DNA from: Chersky-840 sp963794615
GTDB lineage: Bacteria > Actinomycetota > Acidimicrobiia > Acidimicrobiales > UBA8190
Assembly (NCBI GenBank): GCA_963794615.1
Contig: CAWCEP010000011.1
Coordinates: 116,582-180,581, forward strand
Direction of reading: 5' to 3'
Length of the DNA stretch: 64,000 nt
In this document: positions 30,185 through 38,972 of the stretch, one piece after another
Position numbering within the stretch: position 1 is the first letter of the stretch
Layout of the letters: each line of letters starts with the position of its first letter
Made by a program: the position numbers and the translations under genes
Notes under the pieces: model-generated
Told to the model about the DNA's origin: nothing
Database searches by the model: none
What the model saw: the letters and a program-made list of their open reading frames with translations, nothing else

Positions 30185-30226
30185 TCGCCGCCCGGGCTCG
30201 GCTCGGCCCCACGCCGGTGTCGAGTC

Positions 30227-30706
30227 TCAGGGCGTGACGGTGAGGACCATCCGGGGTGCGGGACCGAACCGCGTCTGCACGTCGTGGTGGTACGCGAAGC
30301 CGCATTCCTCGTAGAAGGCAAGCGCATGGTGGTTGGCGGTCACCTCGACGCGGGCTACCCCGGCCCGGCGGGCCCGCTCCACGACGTCGAGCACGAGCCG
30401 GCGGCCGATGCGGCGCCGCATCCAGTCCGGATCGACGAACAGGTCCTCGAGCTCGACGACGCCCTCCGAGTCGGTGCTGGGGGCAAGAACGGTCGCGATC
30501 GTGGCGAACCCGACAATGCGACCCTCGACATCGGTGGCGACCCGGGTGCGCTGCTCGGCGACGGCCACACCCGAGAAGTCGAGGACGTCGGGATGAGCCA
30601 GCAGCGTGTCCCGGTCACCCTCGTTGGACAGCGACGACCTACGGAAGACCGTCTGCAGAAACGGCTCGTCGCCGGGCACAGCGTCGCGGAGCAGCCACGA
30701 ATCCAC
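30227..30706 (-). CDS. GNAT family N-acetyltransferase
   Basis: A 159-residue GCN5-fold acetyltransferase. ELEDLFVDPDWMRRRIGRRLVLDVVERARRAG provides the acetyl-CoA pyrophosphate loop (RRxIGRRL), followed by RVEVTANHHALAFYEECGF. GTG 30706 gives VDSWLLRDAVPGDE, the usual short lead into the fold; longer readings would cross the divergent cupin's promoter. The frame is intact. It is divergent to the cupin gene across a 50-base region holding a 13-base palindrome. Substrate unknown. Confidence 0.85.
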   Translation of the reverse strand: MDSWLLRDAVPGDEPFLQTVFRRSSLSNEGDRDTLLAHPDVLDFSGVAVAEQRTRVATDVEGRIVGFATIATVLAPSTDSEGVVELEDLFVDPDWMRRRIGRRLVLDVVERARRAGVARVEVTANHHALAFYEECGFAYHHDVQTRFGPAPRMVLTVTP

Positions 30707-30719
30707 ATGCGAAGACTGC

Positions 30720-30732
30720 CCTATCCGATAGG
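30720..30732. promoter_or_regulatory. 13-base perfect palindrome in a divergent promoter
   Basis: CCTATC-C-GATAGG lies in the 50-base gap between the divergent GNAT (start 30706) and cupin (start 30757) genes. Its position, only 14 bases from one start and 25 from the other, suits an operator controlling both. No cognate regulator is adjacent. Confidence 0.45.
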
Positions 30733-30756
30733 CCCGTTGCAGGGCAGACTGCAACC

Positions 30757-31146
30757 ATGATCGAGCTGATACCGCATCCGACCGTGCTCCAGGCGGCGGG
30801 AACACCGCCGAAGACGATCTCCGAGTTCGTGGGCCGACTGGCCACGGCGTCTTCGTCGGTGTCCGTCGCCATCATGGACAGTCCCTCGGGGTGGGCCGAG
30901 CCGGGCCAACGGCCCGAATTCGACGAGTACACGGTGGTCCTCGAGGGGGAGGTCCACATCGACACCGAGCACGGATCGATCACCGTCGGCGCCGGACAGG
31001 CGGCTCGAGCTCCCGCCGGCACCTGGGCCCGGTACTCCACCCCGGGTGCGGGCGGCGCCCGGTACGTGGCGGTGTGCGTGCCGGCCTTCTCGCCCGATGC
31101 GGTCAATCGCGACGACGCTGGTCCCGAGTCGGCGGCGGGAGCGTAG
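30757..31146 (+). CDS. Cupin domain protein
   Basis: This 129-residue single-domain cupin has PEFDEYTVVLEGEVHIDTEHGSITVGAGQAARAPAGTWARYST, covering both cupin motifs. The usual metal ligands are depleted: the first motif lacks the HxH pair and keeps E, and the second has no obvious His. Metal binding is therefore doubtful. ATG 30757. It converges with the VOC gene at 31163. It may bind a small ligand or act as a non-catalytic barrel. Confidence 0.75.
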   Translation: MIELIPHPTVLQAAGTPPKTISEFVGRLATASSSVSVAIMDSPSGWAEPGQRPEFDEYTVVLEGEVHIDTEHGSITVGAGQAARAPAGTWARYSTPGAGGARYVAVCVPAFSPDAVNRDDAGPESAAGA

Positions 31147-31162
31147 CGCGTCCCGAGCGATC

Positions 31163-31705
31163 TCAGATGTCGATGGTGCGGATGGGGTCGGCGCCGTCCC
31201 ATTCCACGCTCTGGGCGTGCATGTGCTCGAAGAACCCGCCGAACCCGCTCGTCTCGACGACCTCGTTCACGGTCCCGCCGTGGCTCGGGGTGTCGAAGTA
31301 GGCGAATCGCTGGTCGGTGGTGAGCCCTCGCCCCTGGTAGTACGGGGTGCGTCCCCGAGCGAGGTAGGAGGCCATCGCCGCGTCGAACTCGTTCGTGAAA
31401 TGAGCGACGTGGTGGAGGCCGCTGCCGAAGGTTCTTTGGAAATCGCGATACGGGGACGGTTGGTCGTCGAGGGGCTGGATGAGCTCGACCTGGAGATCGC
31501 CCGAATACGTGATGGCCACGGCGATGCGGGCGTCGGTGGGCTCCCCCCGGTAGACGAGGTCGTTGAGGGGCGGAGACGGCAGGTAGAAGAACGGACCCAC
31601 GTCGAGCGACCCGAGCCAGTAGTCCATGGCGGCGGTGACGTCTTCGACGACGTAGCCGAGCTGGGCGATCGGTCCCAGAGCCGTGACCGACACGGGCGCT
31701 TCCAT
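31163..31705 (-). CDS. VOC (glyoxalase/dioxygenase fold) protein
   Basis: This 180-residue vicinal-oxygen-chelate protein has IAQLGYVVEDVTAAMDYWLGSLDVGPFF, VELIQPLDDQPSPY, SGLHHVAHFTNEFDAAMASYLARG and the C-terminal VNEVVETSGFGGFFEHM. A metal-type His (GLHHVAHF) and Glu (VNEVVE) are present. ATG 31705 with GAGGAG upstream; the longer reading would run through the promoter. It is divergent to a second VOC gene 139 bases away. Resembles the glyoxalase-like group fused or adjacent to acyl-CoA enzymes. Substrate unknown. Confidence 0.82.
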   Translation of the reverse strand: MEAPVSVTALGPIAQLGYVVEDVTAAMDYWLGSLDVGPFFYLPSPPLNDLVYRGEPTDARIAVAITYSGDLQVELIQPLDDQPSPYRDFQRTFGSGLHHVAHFTNEFDAAMASYLARGRTPYYQGRGLTTDQRFAYFDTPSHGGTVNEVVETSGFGGFFEHMHAQSVEWDGADPIRTIDI

Positions 31706-31844
31706 GTGCTCCTCCCCTGGCGTGGCGGTGACCATCTCCACCGGATGGCGGCGGCCGAGGTCACTACAGTGGCACGGCACCGAGTCAGGCGCGGCCTCTG
31801 GAGCCCCGGGCCCAGGTCCGAGGTCCACGAACCACGGAGGAACC

Positions 31845-32243
31845 ATGGCAACAGCTCCGATCACGGTGACGGGCTTCAGCCATGTCGCCATCGCGGTGAC
31901 CGACCTCGAAGCGGCGCGCGCCTTCTACTGCGACACCCTCGGCTTCGAGGAGCTCCCCCGGCCCGACCTCGGGATCCCCGGCATGTGGCTCAAGGTGGGG
32001 GCCCTCCAGCTCCACTTCATCGAGACCGACGAGATGCCGACCCCGGGACGGGGCTTCCCCCACTACGCGCTGCACGTCCCCACCGACCGGTTCGACGCCA
32101 CCGTCGAGGCGTTGCGCGCCGCGGGGGTGCCGTTCCTGGGTGAACCGAGCTCGAGGGTCGACTTCGGCACGACGGTCCTGGCTGCGTTCGTCCACGACCC
32201 CGCCGGCAACTTCATCGAGCTCACCAACGTGGGCCCGGCCTGA
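31845..32243 (+). CDS. VOC family protein (glyoxalase I-like)
   Basis: This 132-residue single-module VOC protein has VTGFSHVAIAVTDLEAARAFYCDTLGFEELPRPD, ALQLHFIETDEMP, GFPHYALHVPTDRFDATVEALRAAGVPF and VHDPAGNFIELTNVGPA. His, His and Glu in the expected metal positions suggest an active lyase or dioxygenase. ATG 31845 with GGAGGA eight bases upstream. The frame is intact. Its stop lies 22 bases inside the longest reading of the convergent LPXTG gene. Confidence 0.88.
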   Translation: MATAPITVTGFSHVAIAVTDLEAARAFYCDTLGFEELPRPDLGIPGMWLKVGALQLHFIETDEMPTPGRGFPHYALHVPTDRFDATVEALRAAGVPFLGEPSSRVDFGTTVLAAFVHDPAGNFIELTNVGPA

Positions 32244-32655
32244 TCCCGACCGCCGCCCATCGCACCACGGGTGTCGCCTTCCGGCGACGACCACCGGCCG
32301 GTGTTAGACGAGCGCCTCCGGCTCGGGCCCGGCATGCAGGGCGCGGCCGGCGGCCACGGCGGCGGCTGAAGCGCACCATGGCCACCCCGCCGACCAGGAG
32401 CGCCGCCGCGAAGCCGACGCTCTGCTCGACGTCCGCACCAGTGATGGGCAGGCCGCCCGGGGTAGGGACCGACTCCGTCGGAGGAGACAGGTGCGCGGGC
32501 GGCCCACTGGGGGCGACCGACGGCGCGCCTCCCACGATGCTGATCGGCGCGGGCCCACATCCCGTGTAGCACGACGGGTCGGCGAGGGCTGGGACCGATA
32601 TCCCGATCGTGACCACGCTCGCCGTGAACACTCCCACGATGAACTTTCTGATCAC
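32221..32655 (-). CDS. Small secreted protein with LPITG sortase-type sorting signal
   Basis: Signal peptide MIRKFIVGVFTASVVTIGISVPALA, a short Cys-containing region (DPSCYTGCGPAP), a Pro/Ser linker, then LPITG followed by a hydrophobic helix (SVGFAAALLVGGVAMVRF) and SRRRGRR. This is a complete LPXTG cell-wall anchoring signal. After the basic stop the reading continues about 45 residues into the neighbouring gene, which is atypical. A frame change near 32370 would end it at 32304 instead. GTG start. The mature part is only about 45 residues, so it may be a small wall-anchored peptide with one disulphide. Confidence 0.72.
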   Translation of the reverse strand: MIRKFIVGVFTASVVTIGISVPALADPSCYTGCGPAPISIVGGAPSVAPSGPPAHLSPPTESVPTPGGLPITGADVEQSVGFAAALLVGGVAMVRFSRRRGRRPRPACRARAGGARLTPAGGRRRKATPVVRWAAVGIRPGPRW

Positions 32656-32812
32656 TGGTCACACGCTAACCGTCGAGACCTTCACAATCGCGGCATTCGC
32701 CGCCGACGACTCCCGGGCCAGGAGGCACCGGGCGTGACCAGGGCCGGGGGTGGGACCGGACCGGGCGGGCGCGTCAAACCGGCACGTCAACCGGGCACGT
32801 CACCGGGCCCCG

Positions 32813-34573
32813 TCACCCAAGGGCGACGACCGGGGCGTCGAGAAGATCGTTCCCCGTGGACCCGTGGAAATTGGCACCTCCGAAGGTGAAGACCCCGCCG
32901 TCGGACCCGACCAACCAATACCCGCCTCCAGCGGGGAGGGGGCGCATGCCCACGACCGGTTTGGAGAGGACGAGGGCACCGGTCGACCCGTAGAAGGGCG
33001 CACCGAAGGAGAACACCCCGCCGTCCGAGGCCACCAGCCAGTAGCCCCCGCCCGGATTGGCCGCCATGCCGACCACGGGCTTGCGCAGCTTCACGGCGCC
33101 CATCGAGCCCAGGAACCGGGCATCGCCGTAGGCGAAGACGCCACCATCGCGCGCCACCAGCCAGTACCCGTTGCCGTCGGGCGTCGCCGCCATGCCCACG
33201 ATGGGAGCGGCGAGGCGCTTGCCTCCCATGGAGCCGAGGAACCGGGCGTCGCCGTAGGAGAACACCCCACCGTCCGACGCCACCAGCCAGTACCCGTTGC
33301 CGTCGGGCGTCGCCGCCATGCCCACGATGGGAGCGGCGAGGCGCTTGCCTCCCATGGAGCCGAGGAACCGGGCATCGCCGTAGGAGAACACCCCACCGTC
33401 CGACGCCACCAGCCAGTACCCGTTGCCCGACGCCGTGTCGGCGGTGCCCACCACGGGCGCCGTGAGCGCCAATCCCCCCGCCGAGCCGAAGAAGCCGTCG
33501 CCGAATGCGAACACCCCGCCATCGGCGGCCACCAGCCGGTAGCCGGGACCGGCCACGTCGAGCACCCCCGCCTGGCCCGAGTTCGGGCTGACCATGAGCG
33601 AGGACTCGTCCACCGCTTCGAAGGCGCTGGCGGGGATGTTCTTCAACTCGTCGACCAACGACAGCGGCCACACCGGGTCGGCCGTCCCACCGAAGTACCA
33701 GTTGCTGCCGTTGTCGGCGAGGATCAACCCGTAGTGCTGCATGGCCCGCAGGACGACCTGGGCCTGGGGCGAGAACCCGGAGATGTTGAAGCTCGCCTTG
33801 AGCCGGAACCGGGCGCCCATGGGGGGAAGCGTCGGGTCGCTGCGGGCCCCCGCCTCGTGCCGAGCGGGCCACAGGTAACTCGTGTCCGTGGTCTGGGCCG
33901 TCATCCGGATGGCGTGGGTGATCTGACCCGACTGGACCTCGTCGTAGCGGAGCAGGCCCGGCATGATCGGGAGCCCTGCCGCATCGGCGGACGTCCACCC
34001 CGCGGGCCGAAGGGCGTTGGAACGGAGATTCCAGATCGCACCCGATCCGGCCGTCGATCCCCCTGCGTTGTACTGCGCGTCGTAAAGCTCGTAGAGCGTG
34101 CACGTGGTGGGGTCGATCATGATGGCGTGGCGGTCGCCGGTCGCGCCCGCTCCCCCCTCGATGGGAGTATCGGCCCCGAAGGGATAGGGCCCCGGATCGC
34201 TCTCACTGGCGTACTGGAACGACACGTTGACAAAGGGGTGGCCGGGCGGCACCACGGTGTAGGGCATGCCGTAGGGATTCGACGGGTCACCGGACGGGCC
34301 GAAATCGGGGTGCAGGAACGTCGTGGACGAGCTCATGCTGGCGAGCCATTGGGCGCTGTGGATGTCGACCGGCAGCGACGAGATGTCGGTGTTCCAGATG
34401 TTGTCGGATGGGAACATCGGGCATCCGGCCGCCCCCGGAACCGGCGTCCCGGCCCGGGCCGGCCCGGCGTCGACGGCGACCGTGATCGAGAACACCGCCA
34501 CGGCAGCGAGGAGGATGACCCCCCATGACGCCCATCGGGTACGGGGCCCGGCGTGGCGCGACATCCCCCGCAT
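32813..34573 (-). CDS. Secreted GYW-repeat protein with N-terminal DNIWNTDIS-type domain
   Basis: The signal sequence is VILLAAVAVFSITVAV...ARAG. It is followed by a domain of about 285 residues that starts CPMFPSDNIWNTDISSLPVDI. This domain contains GDRHAIMIDPTTCTLYELYDA, GSGAIWNLRSNALRPAGWTSADAAGLPIMPGLLRYDEV and AMQHYGLILADNGSNWYFGG. I recognise the domain as widespread but functionally unassigned. The C-terminal 260 residues are about six repeats of 42 residues (GYWLVASDGGVFSYGDARFLGSMGG type). Starts at 34573 and 34564 are both in frame; the track to 34744 has no secretory start. It shares the repeat module with the gene at 12342 but carries a different catalytic or binding partner. The frame is intact. 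Confidence 0.82.
   Translation of the reverse strand: MRGMSRHAGPRTRWASWGVILLAAVAVFSITVAVDAGPARAGTPVPGAAGCPMFPSDNIWNTDISSLPVDIHSAQWLASMSSSTTFLHPDFGPSGDPSNPYGMPYTVVPPGHPFVNVSFQYASESDPGPYPFGADTPIEGGAGATGDRHAIMIDPTTCTLYELYDAQYNAGGSTAGSGAIWNLRSNALRPAGWTSADAAGLPIMPGLLRYDEVQSGQITHAIRMTAQTTDTSYLWPARHEAGARSDPTLPPMGARFRLKASFNISGFSPQAQVVLRAMQHYGLILADNGSNWYFGGTADPVWPLSLVDELKNIPASAFEAVDESSLMVSPNSGQAGVLDVAGPGYRLVAADGGVFAFGDGFFGSAGGLALTAPVVGTADTASGNGYWLVASDGGVFSYGDARFLGSMGGKRLAAPIVGMAATPDGNGYWLVASDGGVFSYGDARFLGSMGGKRLAAPIVGMAATPDGNGYWLVARDGGVFAYGDARFLGSMGAVKLRKPVVGMAANPGGGYWLVASDGGVFSFGAPFYGSTGALVLSKPVVGMRPLPAGGGYWLVGSDGGVFTFGGANFHGSTGNDLLDAPVVALG
33159..33410. repeat. Two nearly identical 126-base direct repeats within the GYW-repeat gene
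   Basis: Units at 33159-33284 and 33285-33410 differ at only one position that I can find (GGGCGTCG versus GGGCATCG), although flanking repeats encoding the same fold have diverged clearly. Each unit encodes exactly 42 residues. The near-identity points to recent duplication, gene conversion or slippage of one repeat. Confidence 0.85.
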
Positions 34574-34765
34574 GGTCCGGTCATCGGCATCCGGCCACCC
34601 GGCACTGACGCCGGACGCGAATCTTGGGCACCCGTGGTGCCCGCTGCTCACCGCGGACAATTGAAGTTTTGGGCCCGCGATGCCGAAACCCAGGCAGGAA
34701 TCGGCGGAATCGGTCGTGCTCGTGTCAACTGACGTCACACCCATCGCACTGGCTCGTCACCCCGC

Positions 34766-36580
34766 GTGAGCCGGCCGCGATCCAAGGGGGCCCACGCGGC
34801 CCCGTCCACCTGGGCGCAATGCGTCTCGGTCTCTGTCATTGCCTCACTACGGGGGTCGCGTGCGGCGGCGGCCGGTCACGGTCGTCGACCCCGGCATGCC
34901 GCCCCACTGCGTCTGCGGATCAACCCTTTGGTCGCCTGTCTCGGGGCGGTCTCCCTGGTGGCGGGGGGTGCGGCCGCGGGGTCGTGGGGAACGGGCGGGG
35001 CCTCGGCCGACACCGTGACCCACCCCGACAAGGGGGGTGGGAGCGTCTCGATCATGAGCGGGATGGCCAATGCCTTCGCGAGCGCACCGAGCGCCGCCGC
35101 CCTTCCCCCGGCGACCGCCCCGCCGGCGCCGGCGCCGCCCTCGCTGGCGGGCGCCCCCGCCCTGCGTCCGCACGAGATCTTCGGGTTCGCCCCCTACTGG
35201 ACACTCCCCATCTCATCGGGGTTCAACCTGGCCGGGCTGACCACGTTGGCGTACTTCAGCGTCGGGGTCGGCGGCGACGCCACCGTGCAGGAGAGCGGCC
35301 CGGGATGGGTGGGCTACCAGAGCCAGGCGCTCGCCGATCTCGTCACCCGCGCCCACGGGGCCGGTGACCGGGTGGTGCTGACGGCGTCGTGCTTCAGCCC
35401 GTCGGCATTGGACAAGATGGCGGCCGACCCCACCGCCGGGGCACGGCTCGGGGCTTCCCTCGCCCAGCTCGTGGCGGCGAAGAACCTCGACGGGGTGAAC
35501 CTCGATTTCGAGGGGAGGGGGGACAAGGACCAGGCCGGCCTGGACACGCTCGTGGCCGCGGTGTCGAGCGCGATGCATCAGGCCGACCCCCACGGGCAGG
35601 TGACCATGGACACCTACGCCTCGTCGGCGGGTGACCCGGCCGGCTTCTACGACATCGCCGGACTGGCCCCGAGCGTCGACGCGTTCTTCGTGATGGCCTA
35701 CGACATGAACGACCGAAAGACACCGTCCCCGACCGCACCGCTCATCGGGGCCGGGTTCACCGATCTCGACGCCGTGCAGCAATACTCGGCGGTGGTGCCG
35801 CCCTCCAAGGTGATCCTGGGCGTGCCGTACTACGGCTACGACTGGCCCACCGCCGGTCCCGGTCTGGGCGATCCCGCCACCGGCCCGGCCACACCGCTGA
35901 GCTATGCGCAGATCACGGCGAACGGCGGACCCGTCTACTGGGATCCCGCCACGCAGAGCGCCTGGACCTCGTACCAGGTGGGGACCCAATGGCACCAGAC
36001 GTTCTTCGACGACCCGACGTCGTTGGCGCTGAAAGCGCAACTGGCCGACAGCTACCACATCGCCGGGGTCGGGATCTGGGCCCTCGGCATGGAGGGCAAC
36101 ACCCCGACCATGCAGGCCGCGCTGGCCGGGAACGCCGCCATCGTGAAGGGCCCTCGACCGGGGCCGACCGCCACCGTGGCGCCCACCACGACGACCACAC
36201 CGCCGGCCTCCTACAGCTACGTCGGGACGTGGAACGGGGTGCAGGTGACGCTCAGCCCGGTCGACCCGGCCGCACTGGGCGGGGCGACGGTTCCCGCCTC
36301 GTCGTCACTCACCGGTTTTGCCACCAACGACCCGACACGCCAGTGCCTGGCCGCCGAGGCGACGCTGCCCGTGGCGTCGGTGGTGGGGTCCGCCGGTGTC
36401 TACGTCGTCACGACGGCGCCCCCAAACGACTGCGCCGCGGGGAGCTGGGAGTTCACCGTGGCCGCGGGTGGCCCGGGCGGTGGACCGACCACCACCACGA
36501 CCCCGACCGACACCACCACCACGAGCGATCCCACCTCGAGCACCTCGACGACATCGAGCACCACGACCACGACGGCGTAG
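34766..36580 (+). CDS. Secreted GH18-type (chitinase-fold) glycoside hydrolase with Thr-rich tail
   Basis: A signal or anchor helix (INPLVACLGAVSLVAGGAAAGSW) is preceded by a long basic leader. A TIM-barrel begins FGFAPYWTLPISSGFNLAGLTTLAYFSVG. The GH18 catalytic motif reads NLDGVNLDFEG (D-x-x-D-x-E form, Glu near residue 249), followed by FFVMAYDMND, ILGVPYYGYDWP and GVGIWALGMEG. A small beta domain (residues 490-570) and a low-complexity Thr/Pro tail end the protein. GH18 proteins of this spore-coat YaaH/YkvQ-like style often act on peptidoglycan or chitin-like glycans. GTG 34766; later starts near the signal are possible. Divergent to the GYW-repeat gene. Confidence 0.85.
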   Translation: MSRPRSKGAHAAPSTWAQCVSVSVIASLRGSRAAAAGHGRRPRHAAPLRLRINPLVACLGAVSLVAGGAAAGSWGTGGASADTVTHPDKGGGSVSIMSGMANAFASAPSAAALPPATAPPAPAPPSLAGAPALRPHEIFGFAPYWTLPISSGFNLAGLTTLAYFSVGVGGDATVQESGPGWVGYQSQALADLVTRAHGAGDRVVLTASCFSPSALDKMAADPTAGARLGASLAQLVAAKNLDGVNLDFEGRGDKDQAGLDTLVAAVSSAMHQADPHGQVTMDTYASSAGDPAGFYDIAGLAPSVDAFFVMAYDMNDRKTPSPTAPLIGAGFTDLDAVQQYSAVVPPSKVILGVPYYGYDWPTAGPGLGDPATGPATPLSYAQITANGGPVYWDPATQSAWTSYQVGTQWHQTFFDDPTSLALKAQLADSYHIAGVGIWALGMEGNTPTMQAALAGNAAIVKGPRPGPTATVAPTTTTTPPASYSYVGTWNGVQVTLSPVDPAALGGATVPASSSLTGFATNDPTRQCLAAEATLPVASVVGSAGVYVVTTAPPNDCAAGSWEFTVAAGGPGGGPTTTTTPTDTTTTSDPTSSTSTTSSTTTTTA

Positions 36581-36593
36581 CACCGACACCACG

Positions 36594-38158
36594 TCACACC
36601 ACCCGCGTGTCGTGGCCCTCCCAGTACCGCTCCTTGAGCAGGCGCTTGTAGAGCTTCCCGTTGGGGTCGCGGGGGAGCTCGGTCACGAAGTCCACGGTGC
36701 GGGGGCACTTGTAGACGGCGAGGTGCTCTCGGCACGAGGCGATCAGCTCGGCGGCGGTGTCGGGGCCCGCGGTGGCGGGGTCGACGAGCTCGACGACGGC
36801 CTTGACCGCCTCGCCCATCTCGGCATCGGGCACGCCGATGACGGCGACGTCGGCCACGCGCGCGTCGCCGGCGAGGACGTTCTCGGTTTCCTGGGGGTAG
36901 ATGTTCACGCCCCCCGAGATGATCATGTGGGCCTGCCGATCGGTGAGGTACAGGTACCCGTCGTCGTCGAGCATGCCGATGTCCCCGAGGGTCCGCCATC
37001 CCCGGTCGTTCACCATGGAGGCGGTGGCCGAGGGGTCATTGTGGTACTCGAAGGACCGACCGCCTTCGAAGTAGACGACGCCCTCGTGGCCCGGACCGAG
37101 CTCCTGGCCGTCGGGCCCGACCACGTGAGCCGGGGTGAGGGGCCGCCCCACCGATCCGGGATGGGCCAGCCACTCCGAGGCCGTGATCCAGGTAGAGCCG
37201 ATGTCCTCGGTCCCTGCGTAGTACTCGTCGATGATGGGGCCCCACCACTCGAGCATCTGCTGCTTCACCGGCACCGAGCACGGCGCGGCGGCATGGACGA
37301 CCGATCGCAGGCTCGAGACGTCGTAGCGCGCCGCGCTCGTCGTCGGGCAGGTGCAGCATCCGCACGAACATGGTGGGAACGAACTGGGCATGGGTGACGC
37401 GGTGCCGTTCGATGAGCTCGAGGCACAGCGCCGGGTCGAAGTGCTCCATGACCACCACGGTCGCGCCCAGGCGGAGCATCGACATGCTGTAGACGAGCGG
37501 CGCCGAGTGATACAGCGGCGCGGGCGAGAGATACACGGACCGGGGCCCCGCCCCCCGCCGGGCCAGTCCCAACGCGATCTGAACCGGAGGGGCGGAGGGG
37601 TCACCCATCGGGGTGAGCGGGAGCTCCTTGCGCACGCCCTTGGGGCGGCCCGTGGTCCCCGACGAGTAGAGCATCTCGCGCCCCTCGCACTCATCGGCGA
37701 CGGGAACGGGCTCGAAAGCCGCCAGGCGCGGCTTCGTAGGGGGCGAAGCCGGGAATCCCGCCCCCGACCGAGAGCCGCACCGACACCCGAGTCAGGTCGA
37801 GACCCGCCACGACCGCAGCCATGGCCGGTGTCGTCACCAGGGCGGTGGCACCACAATCATCGAGGATGTACTGCACCTCGGCGCTGCGGAGATGACTGTT
37901 GAGGGCGGTGTAGTAGAGCCCCGACCGCTGCGCCGCCCAGGCCACCTCGAGGAAGGCGGGGCGATTCTCCATGAGGATGGCGATGTGATCGCCGGTCCGG
38001 AGCCCTTCGTGGCGCAGCAACCTCGCCACCCGGTTGGATCGGTCGTCGAGCTCGCGGTACGAGAGCGTCGTCCCGCTCCCCATGATGACCGCGGGGGCAT
38101 CGGGCTGCTCCCGGGCGCGGGTGCCGAGATCCAACGAGACAGTGGGCTCGGAGCTCAT
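36594..38158 (-). CDS. Acyl-CoA synthetase / AMP-dependent ligase (frameshifted)
   Basis: This is an ANL-superfamily ligase activating a carboxylic acid to its CoA thioester. It has P-loop YSSGTTGRPKGVRKE, A5-type EYYAGTEDIGSTWI, the A7-type motif RGWRTLGDIGMLDDDGYLYLTDR, hinge IISGGVNIYPQETEN, and a C-terminal Lys motif RDPNGKLYKR. Frame breaks lie near 37735 (after GFAPYEAA) and 37335 (before RYDVSSLRSVVHA). ATG 38158. Divergent to an enoyl-CoA hydratase 58 bases away, which suggests a shared promoter and a beta-oxidation-type function. The ALYHSAPLVYSMSML region is typical of mycobacterial FadD proteins. Substrate not determinable. Confidence 0.88.
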
Positions 38159-38216
38159 GGCGAGATTCTTGCCGATCCCGTCCGTCGTCATGCACAGTGA
38201 GCACCAGGGAGGGGTC

Positions 38217-38893
38217 ATGGGTGAACTGGTGGATGTGGGGGCCGTCGACGACGGCGTCGTCTCGGTCGTGCTCGACCGGCCGCAGAAGAAGAATGCGTTG
38301 TCGATCGCGCTGCGCGACGAGTTGAGTGACGCATTGGACCGCATCGCGCTCGACGAGGACGTACGCGGTCGTCGTGCTGGAAGCGCGAGGAGACACCTTC
38401 TGTGCCGGGTTCGACCTCTCGGAGTTCTCGGTGGACGAGCCGGGCTTCCAGGAGCGGTTGTGGAGGTCGGCGGATCGCTTCCACCGGACGGTCCTGTGGT
38501 TTCCCCTGCCCATAATCGCCGCCGTCCAGGGCCCGGCGTTGGCGGGTGGCTTCGACCTGGCCGTCATGTGCGACATCCGGCTGGCGACGACGGACGCGCG
38601 CTTCGGCCATCCCGAGCAGCGGTGGTCGGACGTCGTCTTCTCTCCCCTGGCGGATCTGGTGGGGTCGGCGGCGGCGCGCGACCTCTGTCTCACCGGTCGG
38701 ACCATCGACGCCGCCACGGCATTGCGGATGGGCGTGGTCTCGAGCGTGGTCGAGTCCGACGAGCTCAGGGCCGAGGCCACCCGCATCGCCGCGCTGGTGG
38801 CAGCCGGTCCCCGCGACGCGCTCGATGCGCACCAAGGCCAAGGCGCTGCGCCGCGCCGGCCATCGACCCGACACGGCCACCCTGGAGCTGTAG
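38217..38893 (+). CDS. Enoyl-CoA hydratase/isomerase family protein (frameshifted)
   Basis: This crotonase-fold protein of about 225 residues has VLDRPQKKNALSIALRDELSDAL, oxyanion motifs ARGDTFCAGFDLSEF and AVQGPALAGGFDLAVMCDIRLA, and FGHPEQRWSDVVFSPLADLVG. Frame breaks lie near 38362 and near 38830. The corrected C-terminus MRTKAKALRRAG...DTATLEL ends with TAG at 38893. ATG 38217 has AGGGAGGGG upstream. Pairs divergently with the acyl-CoA ligase. Confidence 0.85.
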
Positions 38894-38972
38894 CGGAGCC
38901 ATCGCCGCGATCGACCACCTCCCTGTCCGAAACCCGCTAGCAGGGGCGATCGGGCCCGGGCAGGATGGGGCC

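Noticed and set aside
33033..33410. CRISPR-like or satellite repeat array
   Set aside because: The period is 126 bases, the repeats are coding and in frame, and there are no spacers.
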